From Dyadobacter luteus (GTDB lineage Bacteria; Bacteroidota; Bacteroidia; Cytophagales; Spirosomataceae), in the NCBI RefSeq assembly GCF_003383615.1, contig NZ_QNUL01000009.1, positions 1 to 64,000 on the forward strand: 64,000 bases of DNA. Direction: 5' to 3'. Shown here piece after piece: positions 6,791-16,609 of the stretch; the first letter of the stretch is position 1; each line of letters begins with the position of its first letter. Both the position numbers and the translations under genes were made by a program. Below the pieces are notes generated by a model. That model did no database searches, had not been told where the DNA came from, and saw only the letters and a program-made list of their open reading frames with translations.

Positions 6791-8440
6791 TTACTCTTTG
6801 ATGTAAAGCAAATACCGCTGCTGTAAAGCCTGCTCCCTTGTTTTGTGATTCAGAAACTTGGCCTTAAGCATGGTAATATGAAAATGGGGCTGGGTCATAA
6901 CCTCTGCCTGCACACCCGCCTTTATCAGACTGTCCCCCATGACCTCAGTCGTGTATACAAGACATGGCCCCTGAGAAATAAAGGCAGACAACTGCGCTTC
7001 CTCTTTTAAGACCCGGACTTCATCCGGAGCATAAAATTCGAATGAGGGAGAAAATGTCTTGTAAGTCGCCATGGGCAGGTCCCTTTTATCACCCGGAATA
7101 GCCTCGACCAGCTCTGATCCTGACTGATATTGGAATAGAAATGGGTAAAAGAATATGAACAGAAAAACATACAGCACTCCTGCCGTTGCGTAACCTATAT
7201 AAAGCACTTTTTGTAACGGATCATGCGCTTTTATCAAAAATCCGCCAACAAGCAGCACACTCGTTATGGCAACGGCTAGTAAACCATTAGGCAAATTGAC
7301 CAGATAAATCAAGCCTAAAACAGCTGCGGCAAGTAAAACGAATACCACTTTCTGACTGATCACAAGTGCCTTCAATTTACCTGCTGTAGCAAGTTGATAA
7401 AAGAAATAAGCAGTGATAATAGAGAAGTAAGGAAATACCATCACAATGTAATGAGGCAGCTGAAAACTGGACAGCGAGAACATTACAAACGTTATCAGCG
7501 TACTACCATAAATGACCCATCGAAGCGGATTTTTATCCTTATCAAACCGGACAAGATAAGCCACTCCTCCTACGAGTCCGATTGACCACGGCAAAAATGC
7601 CCACAGAGAGGTATGTATGAAAAATGTAAGATCGCCTTTCCCCTTGATAGGTCCGGTGTTGAAGAAACGCCCGAACTGACTGTCCCAAAAGAAGAACTTC
7701 AAGCCTGAGACATTCGTCTCTCCGAAAACAATCTTTTCAGGATGCAGGTCAAACTGTGCATACAAGGAATACAGTTCAGGAAGAATGAAAATGAATGACA
7801 GGATCAGCAGCAACCACCAGCGTACACCGGCAAATTGTTTCCACTGACTCGTAAACGCCCAGTAAAGTACCCATCCTCCTGCAATAGTGATCAGCACAAA
7901 AATCCCCTTGGTCATCATGGCACAGGCTGCAAACAATGCGGCAAGTACCAGATGTCTGTTTGCCCCACCCTGATACAACTTAATCATATGCCAGATCGCT
8001 CCTGCGATACACGCGCTCAAAAACGGTTCAGCCCGTACGTCAAAATTAGCCAGAACACTGTGTAACGCCACGGTATATACCAGCGTTGCGATCCGGGCAA
8101 CGGACTTATTATAAAGATCACGTGCTGTGAGATAAGTATAATAAATACTGACAAGCCAGAATAGAAATGCAGGGAGTTTATAGGCAAATGAGTTGATTCC
8201 AAAGATCTTAAAGCTCAAAGCTGCCAACCAGAACGGAAAGTGAGGTTTATCCAGCCAGTCAGCTCCATGAGCATACAAATCCAGCCAGTTGTTATGTATC
8301 GCTATACGCTTTGCAATAGTTGCGTAAAGAGCACCGTCGGGTTCAATAATAGGCAACCACAAGCCCGGCACATTCAATAGAATCCCGATCAGCAACAGCC
8401 AGGGAAAATAACGTTGCAGTAAAACGTCTGTTTTGTTCAT
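6791..8440 (-). CDS. GT39-like membrane glycosyltransferase (ArnT/PMT superfamily)
   Basis: A 549-residue polytopic membrane protein with roughly ten to twelve hydrophobic segments. The first extracytoplasmic loop contains EPDGALYATIAKR (Glu33, Asp35), the position of the acidic catalytic motif in GT-C transferases that use polyprenyl-phosphate sugars. A second typical stretch is DWLDKPHFPFWL. Members transfer sugars to lipid A or proteins on the periplasmic side. Acceptor and donor cannot be read from the sequence. The last hundred residues form a periplasmic domain. The gene is alone and divergent from the ECF sigma gene. Confidence 0.85.
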   Translation of the reverse strand: MNKTDVLLQRYFPWLLLIGILLNVPGLWLPIIEPDGALYATIAKRIAIHNNWLDLYAHGADWLDKPHFPFWLAALSFKIFGINSFAYKLPAFLFWLVSIYYTYLTARDLYNKSVARIATLVYTVALHSVLANFDVRAEPFLSACIAGAIWHMIKLYQGGANRHLVLAALFAACAMMTKGIFVLITIAGGWVLYWAFTSQWKQFAGVRWWLLLILSFIFILPELYSLYAQFDLHPEKIVFGETNVSGLKFFFWDSQFGRFFNTGPIKGKGDLTFFIHTSLWAFLPWSIGLVGGVAYLVRFDKDKNPLRWVIYGSTLITFVMFSLSSFQLPHYIVMVFPYFSIITAYFFYQLATAGKLKALVISQKVVFVLLAAAVLGLIYLVNLPNGLLAVAITSVLLVGGFLIKAHDPLQKVLYIGYATAGVLYVFLFIFFYPFLFQYQSGSELVEAIPGDKRDLPMATYKTFSPSFEFYAPDEVRVLKEEAQLSAFISQGPCLVYTTEVMGDSLIKAGVQAEVMTQPHFHITMLKAKFLNHKTREQALQQRYLLYIKE

Positions 8441-8750
8441 ACTTTGAATTTCATTTCAACGTCAACAGGTTACAATAATCCATCGCGCAACTCGTGCCCG
8501 ACGAGTCCGGTTGACGAATCAAAGATACCCAGCTAAGCTCACACTGATGAATTACATATAAAAGATTTTTGTAGCAGCAACAGTAAAATCCCGTGATGCA
8601 ATGAATTATGTAAATTTAAAAATAAGTTAATCCGGTCGTCTGCCAATTCTCCTCTTTTTAAACTTGCTTTGCAGAATTGACCGAACTGGCACTATATTGT
8701 AAAAAGAATCAGTGAATGCCTTGCGCTCTGAGCTGCTCTGCCAAATTACC
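8441..8750. other. Divergent intergenic region before the ECF sigma gene
   Basis: This 310-base stretch carries no gene. It holds a small inverted repeat (ACTCGT at 8490-8495, ACGAGT at 8501-8506) and a promoter-like pair for the sigma gene, TTTG at 8668-8671 and TATATTG at 8693-8699, 21 bases apart. The second element lacks one T of the consensus. Confidence 0.4.
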
Positions 8751-9335
8751 ATGAATCAGGAACTTACCAGTCACATAGATACAGAAACGCTGCAATCCCT
8801 TCAAGAGGGAGATTGGGGGAGTTTCGAACGTATTTATGACGACTACTGGTCGAAACTCTATCTTTCAGCCTACAGCATTTTACGCGACAAACAGGCTTGT
8901 GAGGATATTGTACAGGATGTTCTGGTTCAGCTATGGCTAAAAAGAGGTACTGCTCAAATTGATTCCTTACAGGCTTATCTGCACTCTGCAGTCCGTTATC
9001 AGGTTTTCAAGGTAGTAAAATCAGGAAAGACAACTCTTTCGCTTCCAGATGAAATCGTGCTTACCTCCGAACGAACAGAGGCGGAAGATCTTCTGGCTGC
9101 ACAAGATCTGAATCAATTACTGGACAAGCACATCGCCCGGCTCCCGGAAAAATGCAGGGAGGTGTTCATATTGAGCAGAAAGAATAATATGTCGATTGCT
9201 GAGATTGCAGATATGCTGCATATCTCCACAAAGACTGTCGAAAATCACATCACCAATGCACTCGGCAGATTGAGAATCAGCATGGGAGAATTCCTATTCT
9301 GGATTGCTGTTACACTTCCTTCTATCTGGGATTAA
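8751..9335 (+). CDS. ECF sigma-70 family RNA polymerase sigma factor (Bacteroidota FecI-type)
   Basis: A 194-residue sigma factor. Region 2 is seen in FERIYDDYWSKLYLSAYSIL and EDIVQDVLVQLWLKR; region 4 in LPEKCREVFILSRKNNMSIAEIADMLHISTKTVENHI. The hydrophobic tail (FLFWIAVTLP) is usual for this group. It directs transcription of a nearby transport locus when released by its FecR partner, encoded 80 bases downstream. The start is put at ATG 8751, because the upstream ATG at 8712 adds 13 residues outside the domain. The target is inferred to be the SusCD genes that follow. Confidence 0.9.
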   Translation: MNQELTSHIDTETLQSLQEGDWGSFERIYDDYWSKLYLSAYSILRDKQACEDIVQDVLVQLWLKRGTAQIDSLQAYLHSAVRYQVFKVVKSGKTTLSLPDEIVLTSERTEAEDLLAAQDLNQLLDKHIARLPEKCREVFILSRKNNMSIAEIADMLHISTKTVENHITNALGRLRISMGEFLFWIAVTLPSIWD

Positions 9336-9415
9336 CCGATCCCTGAAATAAATTTTAAAATTTTCATATCCGGCTTAGGTGTAGTGTGTCCGTTTTGGCA
9401 CATACAGGTAGAACT

Positions 9416-10408
9416 ATGAAAAAAGAAGAATTTTTAGCCCTTACTGATAAATACCTCGCCGGTACGCTAACCGGACAGGAAGAACTCCGGTTTCTGGAGG
9501 CATGTGAAATTTTACAAAACAGAACAAGTGAATGGGATCCTGCTACAATGGACGAGAAGCTGGCTGTTAAAAAACGGATTTTTGATCGGATCGTTGAAGA
9601 GGTTCATAACGCCGAGGTCGACAATGTACGCCCGCTGAATAGTAAACCGCGGTTTTGGCGATATATGACAGCAGCTTCTGTTCTACTGCTTTGTGCCTTT
9701 GCCTTTTACACCTTCCGGACAAGCCTGCAAAGCCGGTTTTTCCCTGTACAAATGATCACCATCACATCTCAGAAAGGCAAACTGCTCAAAAAACAATTGC
9801 CGGACGGGTCCGCTGTTTGGCTGAATTCTGAAAGTACCCTCTGCTTCCCCGAAGAATTTCCTGATTCGGCCCGTTACATCACGCTCACCGGCGAGGCCTA
9901 CTTTGAAGTGGTACACAATCCGAAGCAACCCTTTGTTATTCATACCCAAAATCTGGATACAAGGGTTTTGGGAACTCACTTTCTGGTAAAAGCTTATCCT
10001 TCTGATGCCCAAAGCAAAGTGACTCTCCTGAGTGGGCGTGTTGCCGTGTCGGGTGCCAATGTCAAAGGTTCTGCAGTACTCGCCCCGTTACAGGAGCTTA
10101 CTGCTGATAATGCATCAGGACAATTTAAAATCAAGATCAAGATAGATAGCACCAGTTCCATGGCCTGGGCGAGCGGCAAGCTGTCATTCAGAAAGAACCC
10201 GCTATCCGAAGTAATTAGTGATCTGGAAAGAAGATTCAATACAAAAATCATTGCTGAAGCCCACTTAACAGACTGTCTGATTTACGCAGACGTACTTCCG
10301 GGAGATACACTGGAATCTGTGCTGGATCAGCTCGCTATCTCTTTGGAAGGAAAAATAATCAAAGACAAGAACAACCAATACCTCATTACCGGAAAGGGAT
10401 GTCAGTAA
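9416..10408 (+). CDS. FecR family anti-sigma factor
   Basis: A 330-residue inner-membrane regulator. It has an N-terminal cytoplasmic anti-sigma region, one membrane segment (about 83-98, MTAASVLLLCAFAFYTF), a periplasmic FecR domain (about 110-215, with LPDGSAVWLNSESTL and GEAYFEVVHNP) and a C-terminal DUF4974-like domain that contacts the STN domain of the receptor. The start is taken as ATG 9416; the open frame reaches a GTG at 9386. It relays substrate binding by the SusC at 10561 to the sigma factor at 8751. Confidence 0.92.
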   Translation: MKKEEFLALTDKYLAGTLTGQEELRFLEACEILQNRTSEWDPATMDEKLAVKKRIFDRIVEEVHNAEVDNVRPLNSKPRFWRYMTAASVLLLCAFAFYTFRTSLQSRFFPVQMITITSQKGKLLKKQLPDGSAVWLNSESTLCFPEEFPDSARYITLTGEAYFEVVHNPKQPFVIHTQNLDTRVLGTHFLVKAYPSDAQSKVTLLSGRVAVSGANVKGSAVLAPLQELTADNASGQFKIKIKIDSTSSMAWASGKLSFRKNPLSEVISDLERRFNTKIIAEAHLTDCLIYADVLPGDTLESVLDQLAISLEGKIIKDKNNQYLITGKGCQ

Positions 10409-10560
10409 AAATATCAACTATCAAAAAGATCTGAGCTCATGACCTAGACATCACCAACTGACAAAACACGAATCAATTTGCCCTACTAAAGGCAAATAAA
10501 ATTACCCGACTATAAAGGACATCACTAACGGATGTCCGGTTACCTTAATCATTCCTAAAT

Positions 10561-13500
10561 ATGAAGACAATTATTTACCGGGGAACATTATTTGATACTG
10601 TCTGTAAGATCATGAAATACAGCACTATCCTATCCTTTCTGATCGGCTTCTGCAGCACGGTCGGTCTGGCAGAACACACCTATAGTCAGGTTCTGGAAAA
10701 ACCGATTACACTATCTACCGGCACAATGCCCTTACCGGCTGTACTGGACGAAATTTCCAGAGTATCTGACACCAGATTTGTACTGGCCAGCCAGAAAGAA
10801 TCCGCTAAAAAGGCAAGAGTAAATGTAAAAAACGAAAAGCTGGGCAAGGTACTCGACAAACTACTCGCTCCCTATGAAATGACCTACACCGCTTCAGGGT
10901 CGATTATTATTCTCAAACACGCTCCTGCTAAACCAATAATTGTTCCGGTTCCCAAAAAGGAAACTACAGAAGAAATGCCGGAAGAACCTGAAATCAATAT
11001 CTTCTCCGGCAAGGTGGTAGACAAAAGTGGCCAACCTCTCCCCGGCGCTTCAGTGGTCGTTAAAGGTACAGACAGAGGAACAGTTTCAGATGTGGACGGA
11101 AGTTTTTCGATAAACGTGGATAACGGAGAGGTGCTCGTGATATCATTCATTGGATTTTTGAAAAAAGAAATCACGTACCGCGGCGAATCTGCACTAAATA
11201 TTCAGCTTCTTGAAGACGTTGCCGGACTCGAAGAACTTGTCGTTATAGGTTATGGCACACAGAAAAAGATCAATGTAACGGGAGCTGTAAGTGCTATAGA
11301 GGCCAAAGACCTAGATAGCCGGCCTGTCAGAAACCTCAGCACGGGTTTGCAGGGATTAATGGCCGGTGTCACGGTGGTGAACTCTACTGCTTTGCCGGGG
11401 CAAAATGGAAGCTCTATCCGGATTCGCGGTGTAGGAACCCTGGGTGATGCCAATCCACTTGTGGTAGTGGATGGAATTCCCGGAGGAGATCTCAATATCC
11501 TCAATCCGTCCGATATAGAAAGCATTTCGGTTCTCAAAGACGCTGCCTCTTCCTCTATCTATGGTGTCCGGGGTGCAAACGGGGTTATTCTGGTCACGAC
11601 CAAAAAAGGTAAAGAGGATTCCGCTCCCAACATATCCTATAATGGTTATATCGGGATGCAAACGCCTACAGCCCTGCCTAAGTTCGTAGGCTCTCCCGAA
11701 TACATGCAGCTCTTGAATGAGTCGCAGGTGAATGTGGGCCGCAACCCGACCTATACGGATACAGATATCGAAATTGCCAGAAACGGATCAGATCCTAACT
11801 ACTTTGCCAATACCAACTGGATTGACGAGATATACAAAAAGAGCGCTCCTCAACAAAATCATAACTTGAGCATCAACGGTGGAGCCAAAAACCTCAACTA
11901 TTATGTCTCGTACGGTTATCTGAAAGAAGGTGGTATGATCACAGGAGATAATTACAATGCACAGCGCCACAACGTCAGACTCAGATTGAACACCACCCTG
12001 ATCGACAGGCTGCATCTGGACGCGAATTTAGGTTACATCGACAGAGGCTTTTCCGGCTCTGCTGAAAGCATAGATGGAGATTCCGGTCCACTTTATGCCT
12101 CTCATCAGATACTCCCTCTGGTACCTGTGCGGTTCACCACCGGAGGCTGGGGTTATATTGGCGGGCAACGCAACCCGGTGGCTGTTACTACTGATGGAGG
12201 AACGAACAGGTTCAATTCGCAGGAATTCACTGGAAACCTGAGCGCTACTTTGGATTTGTTTGACGGATTAAAACTGCGCGGGCAATATGGTCTGATTCGC
12301 TCTAATTCGTACAGATCCATTTTCAGCAAAACCATCAACTATTACAGTCCAACCGACGGATCCTTGATCTACCAGACGAACCCGCAAAACAAGATTGATG
12401 TGCGAGACTACACCAATCTGTACCAAACCATGCTGGGCTTTTTGGAATACGATAAAATTTTCTCTGCCAAACATGCGGTAAAGGGATTGTTAGCCGTGTC
12501 TCAGGAAGAAAATGTCTCTAACTACTTTTTTGCTACGCGTACCAACCTGGCTTCCCAGGATGTGGAATCAATTAACCTGGGAACGGAAAATCAGCTAAAC
12601 GGTGGAAGTGCTTCTCAGAATGCACTACGTTCCTTCTTTGGAAGGTTCAATTATGGATTCGATGAAAAGTACCTGGCTGAATTTAACTTCCGTTATGACG
12701 GTTCGTCGCGATTTGCCCCTGACCGCCGCTGGAACTGGTTTACCTCGGGCTCGCTGGGCTGGGTTTTCTCTGAAGAGAAATTCTTTGACCGGCTAAGAAA
12801 TGTAATTGAGTCCGGAAAGGTGCGGTTATCCTATGGTACACAGGGTAATGATAAAGTTCGCGTAGGTGGTACAAGCGATATATTGGATTTCGGTTATCTG
12901 CCCACACTCGGACCTGTAAACAACACCTTTCCTATTGGCAATGCTTTAACGATAGGCTATCGCCAGGCTAATATTCCTAACCCGTTTCTGACCTGGGAGT
13001 CTGTTGTCAAGCAAAATGCCGGGATTGATCTGGCCATGATAAAAGGACGTCTGGGATTCACCTTTGATTACTATGTTCAGAATACCAACAATATTTTGCT
13101 GAATGTCCCTCTTCCGGATGTATTAGGCGTAGGTACAACCTACCCTCCACAAAATGCCGGAAAGGTTGAAAACAGAGGGTGGGAATTGCAGGTATCCTGG
13201 AAAGACCAGATCAATGATTTTCGGTACGGGGCTAATTTTAACCTTTCAGATGTAAGAAACAAGGTGACCAGCCTGGGTGGAGTACCTCCTACCTATGGAG
13301 ATCGTGTGAGGATTGTAGGCCAACCGATAGATGCTTTTTACGGACTTGTGGCAGACAGAATAGCGCAGGTTGAAGATTTCGACTACGACGCGGGAACCCG
13401 AAAATATACACCTAAGTTCCCAGCATATACGGGTGACCCGGTTGCTCCCGGTGATATCGTCTACAAGGATCTGAATGGAGATGGCCGTATTACCCTCGAC

Positions 13501-14007
13501 GACGACCGTCAGGTGATTGGAAATGCTATTCCACGTTACAATTACGGTTTCCGCGGAGAATTGGGATGGAAAGGGGTTGATTTCAGTTTCTTTCTGCAAG
13601 GGGTTGGCAAAGCGGATGGTTACATACAAGGAGCTGCCCGGCATGCGCTGATCAACGAAGGTTCACTGCCTCAGGAGATACACCGCGACCGCTGGACGCC
13701 GGAAAACACAGATGCAAGTTACCCGAGACTTACCTACCAGCAGGCTTACAACCAGCGTTTGTCGACCTTCTGGCTCGAAAATGCGGCCTATCTGAGATTG
13801 AAAAATTTCCAGCTTGGTTACACCATTCCTGAAAAGTTCACAAAGAAAGCCCGCGTAAGTCGTTTGCGTATTTATGTTTCAGCAGATAACCTACTTACCA
13901 AAACGAAATTCTTTTACGGTTATGATCCTGAATCACCGGTAACCAGTGGCGGATTCTATCCTCAGGTTAAAACATTTGTCGGAGGTATCAGCGTAAATTT
14001 TAAATAA
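10561..14007 (+). CDS. SusC/RagA family TonB-linked outer-membrane receptor with STN domain
   Basis: An 1148-residue outer-membrane transporter. It begins with a long signal region (to about residue 42) and an STN signalling domain (about 48-118). A carboxypeptidase-regulatory-like beta sandwich follows (about 146-220), then the plug with ELVVIGYG, IRIRGVGTLG and SIYGVRGANGVILVTTKKG, then the barrel ending in GISVNFK. The STN domain marks it as a transducing receptor that talks to FecR. The SusD partner starts 9 bases later. Substrate unknown; the linked phosphodiesterase hints at a phosphorylated or nucleic-acid-like ligand. Confidence 0.95.
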   Translation: MKTIIYRGTLFDTVCKIMKYSTILSFLIGFCSTVGLAEHTYSQVLEKPITLSTGTMPLPAVLDEISRVSDTRFVLASQKESAKKARVNVKNEKLGKVLDKLLAPYEMTYTASGSIIILKHAPAKPIIVPVPKKETTEEMPEEPEINIFSGKVVDKSGQPLPGASVVVKGTDRGTVSDVDGSFSINVDNGEVLVISFIGFLKKEITYRGESALNIQLLEDVAGLEELVVIGYGTQKKINVTGAVSAIEAKDLDSRPVRNLSTGLQGLMAGVTVVNSTALPGQNGSSIRIRGVGTLGDANPLVVVDGIPGGDLNILNPSDIESISVLKDAASSSIYGVRGANGVILVTTKKGKEDSAPNISYNGYIGMQTPTALPKFVGSPEYMQLLNESQVNVGRNPTYTDTDIEIARNGSDPNYFANTNWIDEIYKKSAPQQNHNLSINGGAKNLNYYVSYGYLKEGGMITGDNYNAQRHNVRLRLNTTLIDRLHLDANLGYIDRGFSGSAESIDGDSGPLYASHQILPLVPVRFTTGGWGYIGGQRNPVAVTTDGGTNRFNSQEFTGNLSATLDLFDGLKLRGQYGLIRSNSYRSIFSKTINYYSPTDGSLIYQTNPQNKIDVRDYTNLYQTMLGFLEYDKIFSAKHAVKGLLAVSQEENVSNYFFATRTNLASQDVESINLGTENQLNGGSASQNALRSFFGRFNYGFDEKYLAEFNFRYDGSSRFAPDRRWNWFTSGSLGWVFSEEKFFDRLRNVIESGKVRLSYGTQGNDKVRVGGTSDILDFGYLPTLGPVNNTFPIGNALTIGYRQANIPNPFLTWESVVKQNAGIDLAMIKGRLGFTFDYYVQNTNNILLNVPLPDVLGVGTTYPPQNAGKVENRGWELQVSWKDQINDFRYGANFNLSDVRNKVTSLGGVPPTYGDRVRIVGQPIDAFYGLVADRIAQVEDFDYDAGTRKYTPKFPAYTGDPVAPGDIVYKDLNGDGRITLDDDRQVIGNAIPRYNYGFRGELGWKGVDFSFFLQGVGKADGYIQGAARHALINEGSLPQEIHRDRWTPENTDASYPRLTYQQAYNQRLSTFWLENAAYLRLKNFQLGYTIPEKFTKKARVSRLRIYVSADNLLTKTKFFYGYDPESPVTSGGFYPQVKTFVGGISVNFK

Positions 14008-14016
14008 GCCATCATC

Positions 14017-15666
14017 ATGAAAAAGAAATTCATATATCTTTTTTCCCTGCTTGCGGTACTTTCCACGAGTTGTAATGAAGATTATCTCAACAGATTACCC
14101 CTTGACCAGATCGCCGATGAAACTTTCTGGAATACCGAAGAGCAACTGATCCTGGCTGCCAATGGCTGTTATGGAAATATTAAAGCGAAAAACACAGTGG
14201 ATATGGAAAACATGGGCGACAATACGCTCTGGCCTTCCACAACCGACTTCCAGCAGATCGGAAGTGGCAATTTTAACATTGATCTGGGTATGTTCACTAC
14301 GGAATGGCGCAGCATGTATACCGCTATACGACAGTGCAATACCTTTCTTGAAAATTATCAGAAAGCAGTTGTGCCTGTGGAAGCTCGAAAGGAAATTCTG
14401 GCGGCTGAAGTCAGAGTGATCAGAGCATACATGTACAGCTATCTGACATTGTTTTGGGGAGATGTACCGCTGATTACAAAACCGTTGAACATTGACGAAC
14501 TGTATGACCCCAGAACTCCGGCAGCGCAAGTACAAGATTTCATCCTTTCCGAGTTGGATGCAGCTGCGGCGGTATTGCCCAAGGAGATCGCGACAGGAAA
14601 AGATCTGGGGCGCCTTCGTAAAGGAGCAGCTTTAGGATTGAAAGCCAGACTCGCTTTATATTTCGGGAAATATGCTGTGGCAGAAAAGGCGGCCAAAGAT
14701 TTAATGGACCTGAATGTATATCAGCTTTTCAGTAACGGTAACAAAGCAACCAGTTACAATAGTCTTTTTACTTACAGTGGTAAATTATCCCGGGGTAATA
14801 ACAAAGAGACAATTATTGCCAGAACGCATCTGGAAGATCTGAATATGCATAACCTGAGCCGTGAAATCCAGGTACCGGATCAGAATGCGAGATGGAACCC
14901 CACTAAATCTCTTGTTGATACCTATTTATGCTCTGACGGTCTTCCCATTGACAAATCCCCTCTTTACAAAGAGAGCAGTTATCAGGATGTATTTAGCAAT
15001 CGTGATCCACGGATGACTCAGACTGTGCTAGCACCCAACAGCCGATGGGGCGGCCGGTTTGACGGTAATCCGGAAAACACCAATCCTGATGTTTTCACCG
15101 CTCCCAAGTTTCGGTCCGACCGCAGGGGTTCAGTGACCATCACCGGTTACTACTTTACAAAATACGTTGAGCCGTCTACCGTAGCGCAGGTGAGCCGTGA
15201 TGCAAATGATATCCATATACTGCGTTATGCCGAAGTCCTGCTGACTTATGCAGAAGCTAAAATGGAACAGGGAACGCTCACACAGGCAGATCTGGACATT
15301 TCCATTAATCTGCTCCGCGACCGCGTGGGTATGAAAAAGATGGTTTTAACCGAACTGTCAGCTGCAGGAATGAATGTACGCGACGAGATTCGCAGGGAAC
15401 GCCGTGTAGAGCTTGCTTTGGAAGGTCAGCGTTACTTTGACATCAAAAGATGGAAACAAGGCGCTTTACTGGCAGCTGACGTTACTGGTATGAAAAAAGA
15501 GTGGGCCAAAGTTCCTGCTGACGTAGCCAATCTGAGGACAGATGCGCAAGGCTATATACTGGCTTTCAGCGGCAGAACCTTTGCAGATAAACATTACCTT
15601 TGGCCAGTGCCATTAGTACAAATTGAACGTAATCCGGCGCTGGGGCAAAACCCGGGCTGGGAATAA
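14017..15666 (+). CDS. RagB/SusD family surface lipoprotein
   Basis: A 549-residue lipoprotein (lipobox LSTSC at Cys19 after MKKKFIYLFSLLAVLS) forming the lid of the preceding SusC. The SusD signature is visible in the N-terminal NEDYLNRLPLDQIADETFWNTE, the TPR-like helices with ILAAEVRVIRAYMYSYLTLFWGDVPLI, and the C-terminal RRERRVELALEGQRYFDIKRWK. The protein ends in the typical LGQNPGWE. It is translated from the same operon as SusC and the following EEP enzyme. Confidence 0.95.
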   Translation: MKKKFIYLFSLLAVLSTSCNEDYLNRLPLDQIADETFWNTEEQLILAANGCYGNIKAKNTVDMENMGDNTLWPSTTDFQQIGSGNFNIDLGMFTTEWRSMYTAIRQCNTFLENYQKAVVPVEARKEILAAEVRVIRAYMYSYLTLFWGDVPLITKPLNIDELYDPRTPAAQVQDFILSELDAAAAVLPKEIATGKDLGRLRKGAALGLKARLALYFGKYAVAEKAAKDLMDLNVYQLFSNGNKATSYNSLFTYSGKLSRGNNKETIIARTHLEDLNMHNLSREIQVPDQNARWNPTKSLVDTYLCSDGLPIDKSPLYKESSYQDVFSNRDPRMTQTVLAPNSRWGGRFDGNPENTNPDVFTAPKFRSDRRGSVTITGYYFTKYVEPSTVAQVSRDANDIHILRYAEVLLTYAEAKMEQGTLTQADLDISINLLRDRVGMKKMVLTELSAAGMNVRDEIRRERRVELALEGQRYFDIKRWKQGALLAADVTGMKKEWAKVPADVANLRTDAQGYILAFSGRTFADKHYLWPVPLVQIERNPALGQNPGWE

Positions 15667-15684
15667 ATCTTAAACACCCGATCG

Positions 15685-16506
15685 ATGTCAATTCGAAACC
15701 TTTTCTTCATGTATTTTCTGATCCCGGTTTCTGTCGCTTTGGCAGCAGAGCCGGATTCAGCAGCGATTTCAGTTTTGGCTAAAGACAAGCCCAATCTGAA
15801 AGTGATGACCTACAATATTCATCATTGTAATCCGCCTTCGGAGGCCACCAAAATTGATATTGAAGCAATCGCTTCTGTTATTAACAGAGAAAAACCTGAT
15901 TTTGTCGCCTTACAGGAAGTGGATGTGAATACGGAACGTTCGGGCAAAGGAAACCATCAGGCCAAACTCCTGGCCGAGCTGACGAGAATGAATTACTTTT
16001 TTGCGAAAGCGATTGATCACCAGGGCGGCGACTATGGCGTGGCTATCCTTTCACGATTTCCGATCCTTGATTCAGTGCAGTATGAGCTACCTGTTGATAA
16101 GACAATTGGCGGAGAGCCCAGAACAATTGCGGCTATTACTGCTGAAATCGCTCGTGGTAAAAAAGTAACCTTTGCCTGTACGCACCTGGATCTCAAGGAG
16201 CAGAACCGCAAAACTCAGGCTGAACTGATCGTGAAATATTTTGGAAATACATCATTACCAATAATTATCGGAGGCGACTTCAATGCAAAGCCGGACAGTC
16301 CTGCAATGGCTTATCTGGATCAGACTTTTACCAGAAGTTGCCTACAAGATTGCGCTCCTACCATTCCTGTAGAAAAGCCTAACCGCACGATTGATTTTAT
16401 CATGTTCAGGCCGGCTCAAATGGTGAAAGCAATTTCAACCAGAGTCATTGATGAAAAGTATGCCTCCGACCATCTGCCTGTTGTTGTGGAGCTTAGTATC
16501 AAATAG
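15685..16506 (+). CDS. Exported endonuclease/exonuclease/phosphatase (EEP) family enzyme
   Basis: A 273-residue metal-dependent phosphodiesterase with a signal peptide cut near Ala21. All EEP motifs are present: MTYNIHH (Asn44), LQEVD (Glu78), THLD, GGDFNAKPDS, TIDFIMF and the C-terminal SDHLPV. The family hydrolyses phosphodiester or phosphomonoester bonds in nucleic acids, inositol phosphates or sphingomyelin-like lipids. It lies 18 bases after susD and is closed off by a terminator, so it is the last gene of the SusCD operon and probably processes the imported ligand in the periplasm. Confidence 0.9.
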   Translation: MSIRNLFFMYFLIPVSVALAAEPDSAAISVLAKDKPNLKVMTYNIHHCNPPSEATKIDIEAIASVINREKPDFVALQEVDVNTERSGKGNHQAKLLAELTRMNYFFAKAIDHQGGDYGVAILSRFPILDSVQYELPVDKTIGGEPRTIAAITAEIARGKKVTFACTHLDLKEQNRKTQAELIVKYFGNTSLPIIIGGDFNAKPDSPAMAYLDQTFTRSCLQDCAPTIPVEKPNRTIDFIMFRPAQMVKAISTRVIDEKYASDHLPVVVELSIK

Positions 16507-16526
16507 TGCATTTGTTTATATTTCAC

Positions 16527-16558
16527 AGAGGAGGTTCATGACGAATCTCCTCTTTTTT
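16527..16558 (+). terminator. Rho-independent terminator of the SusCD-EEP operon
   Basis: AGAGGAG and CTCCTCT form a stem with a twelve-base loop, followed by TTTTTT. Confidence 0.85.
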
Positions 16559-16573
16559 ATGCATTTTACCGTA

Positions 16574-16581
16574 TACCTTTG
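16574..16581 (+). promoter_or_regulatory. -7 promoter box (TACCTTTG) for universal stress protein
   Basis: TACCTTTG matches TAnnTTTG exactly and lies 28 bases upstream of the ATG at 16610. Confidence 0.55.
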
Positions 16582-16609
16582 CCGGCTTGTGATCGTTTTT
16601 TAATTCGTT

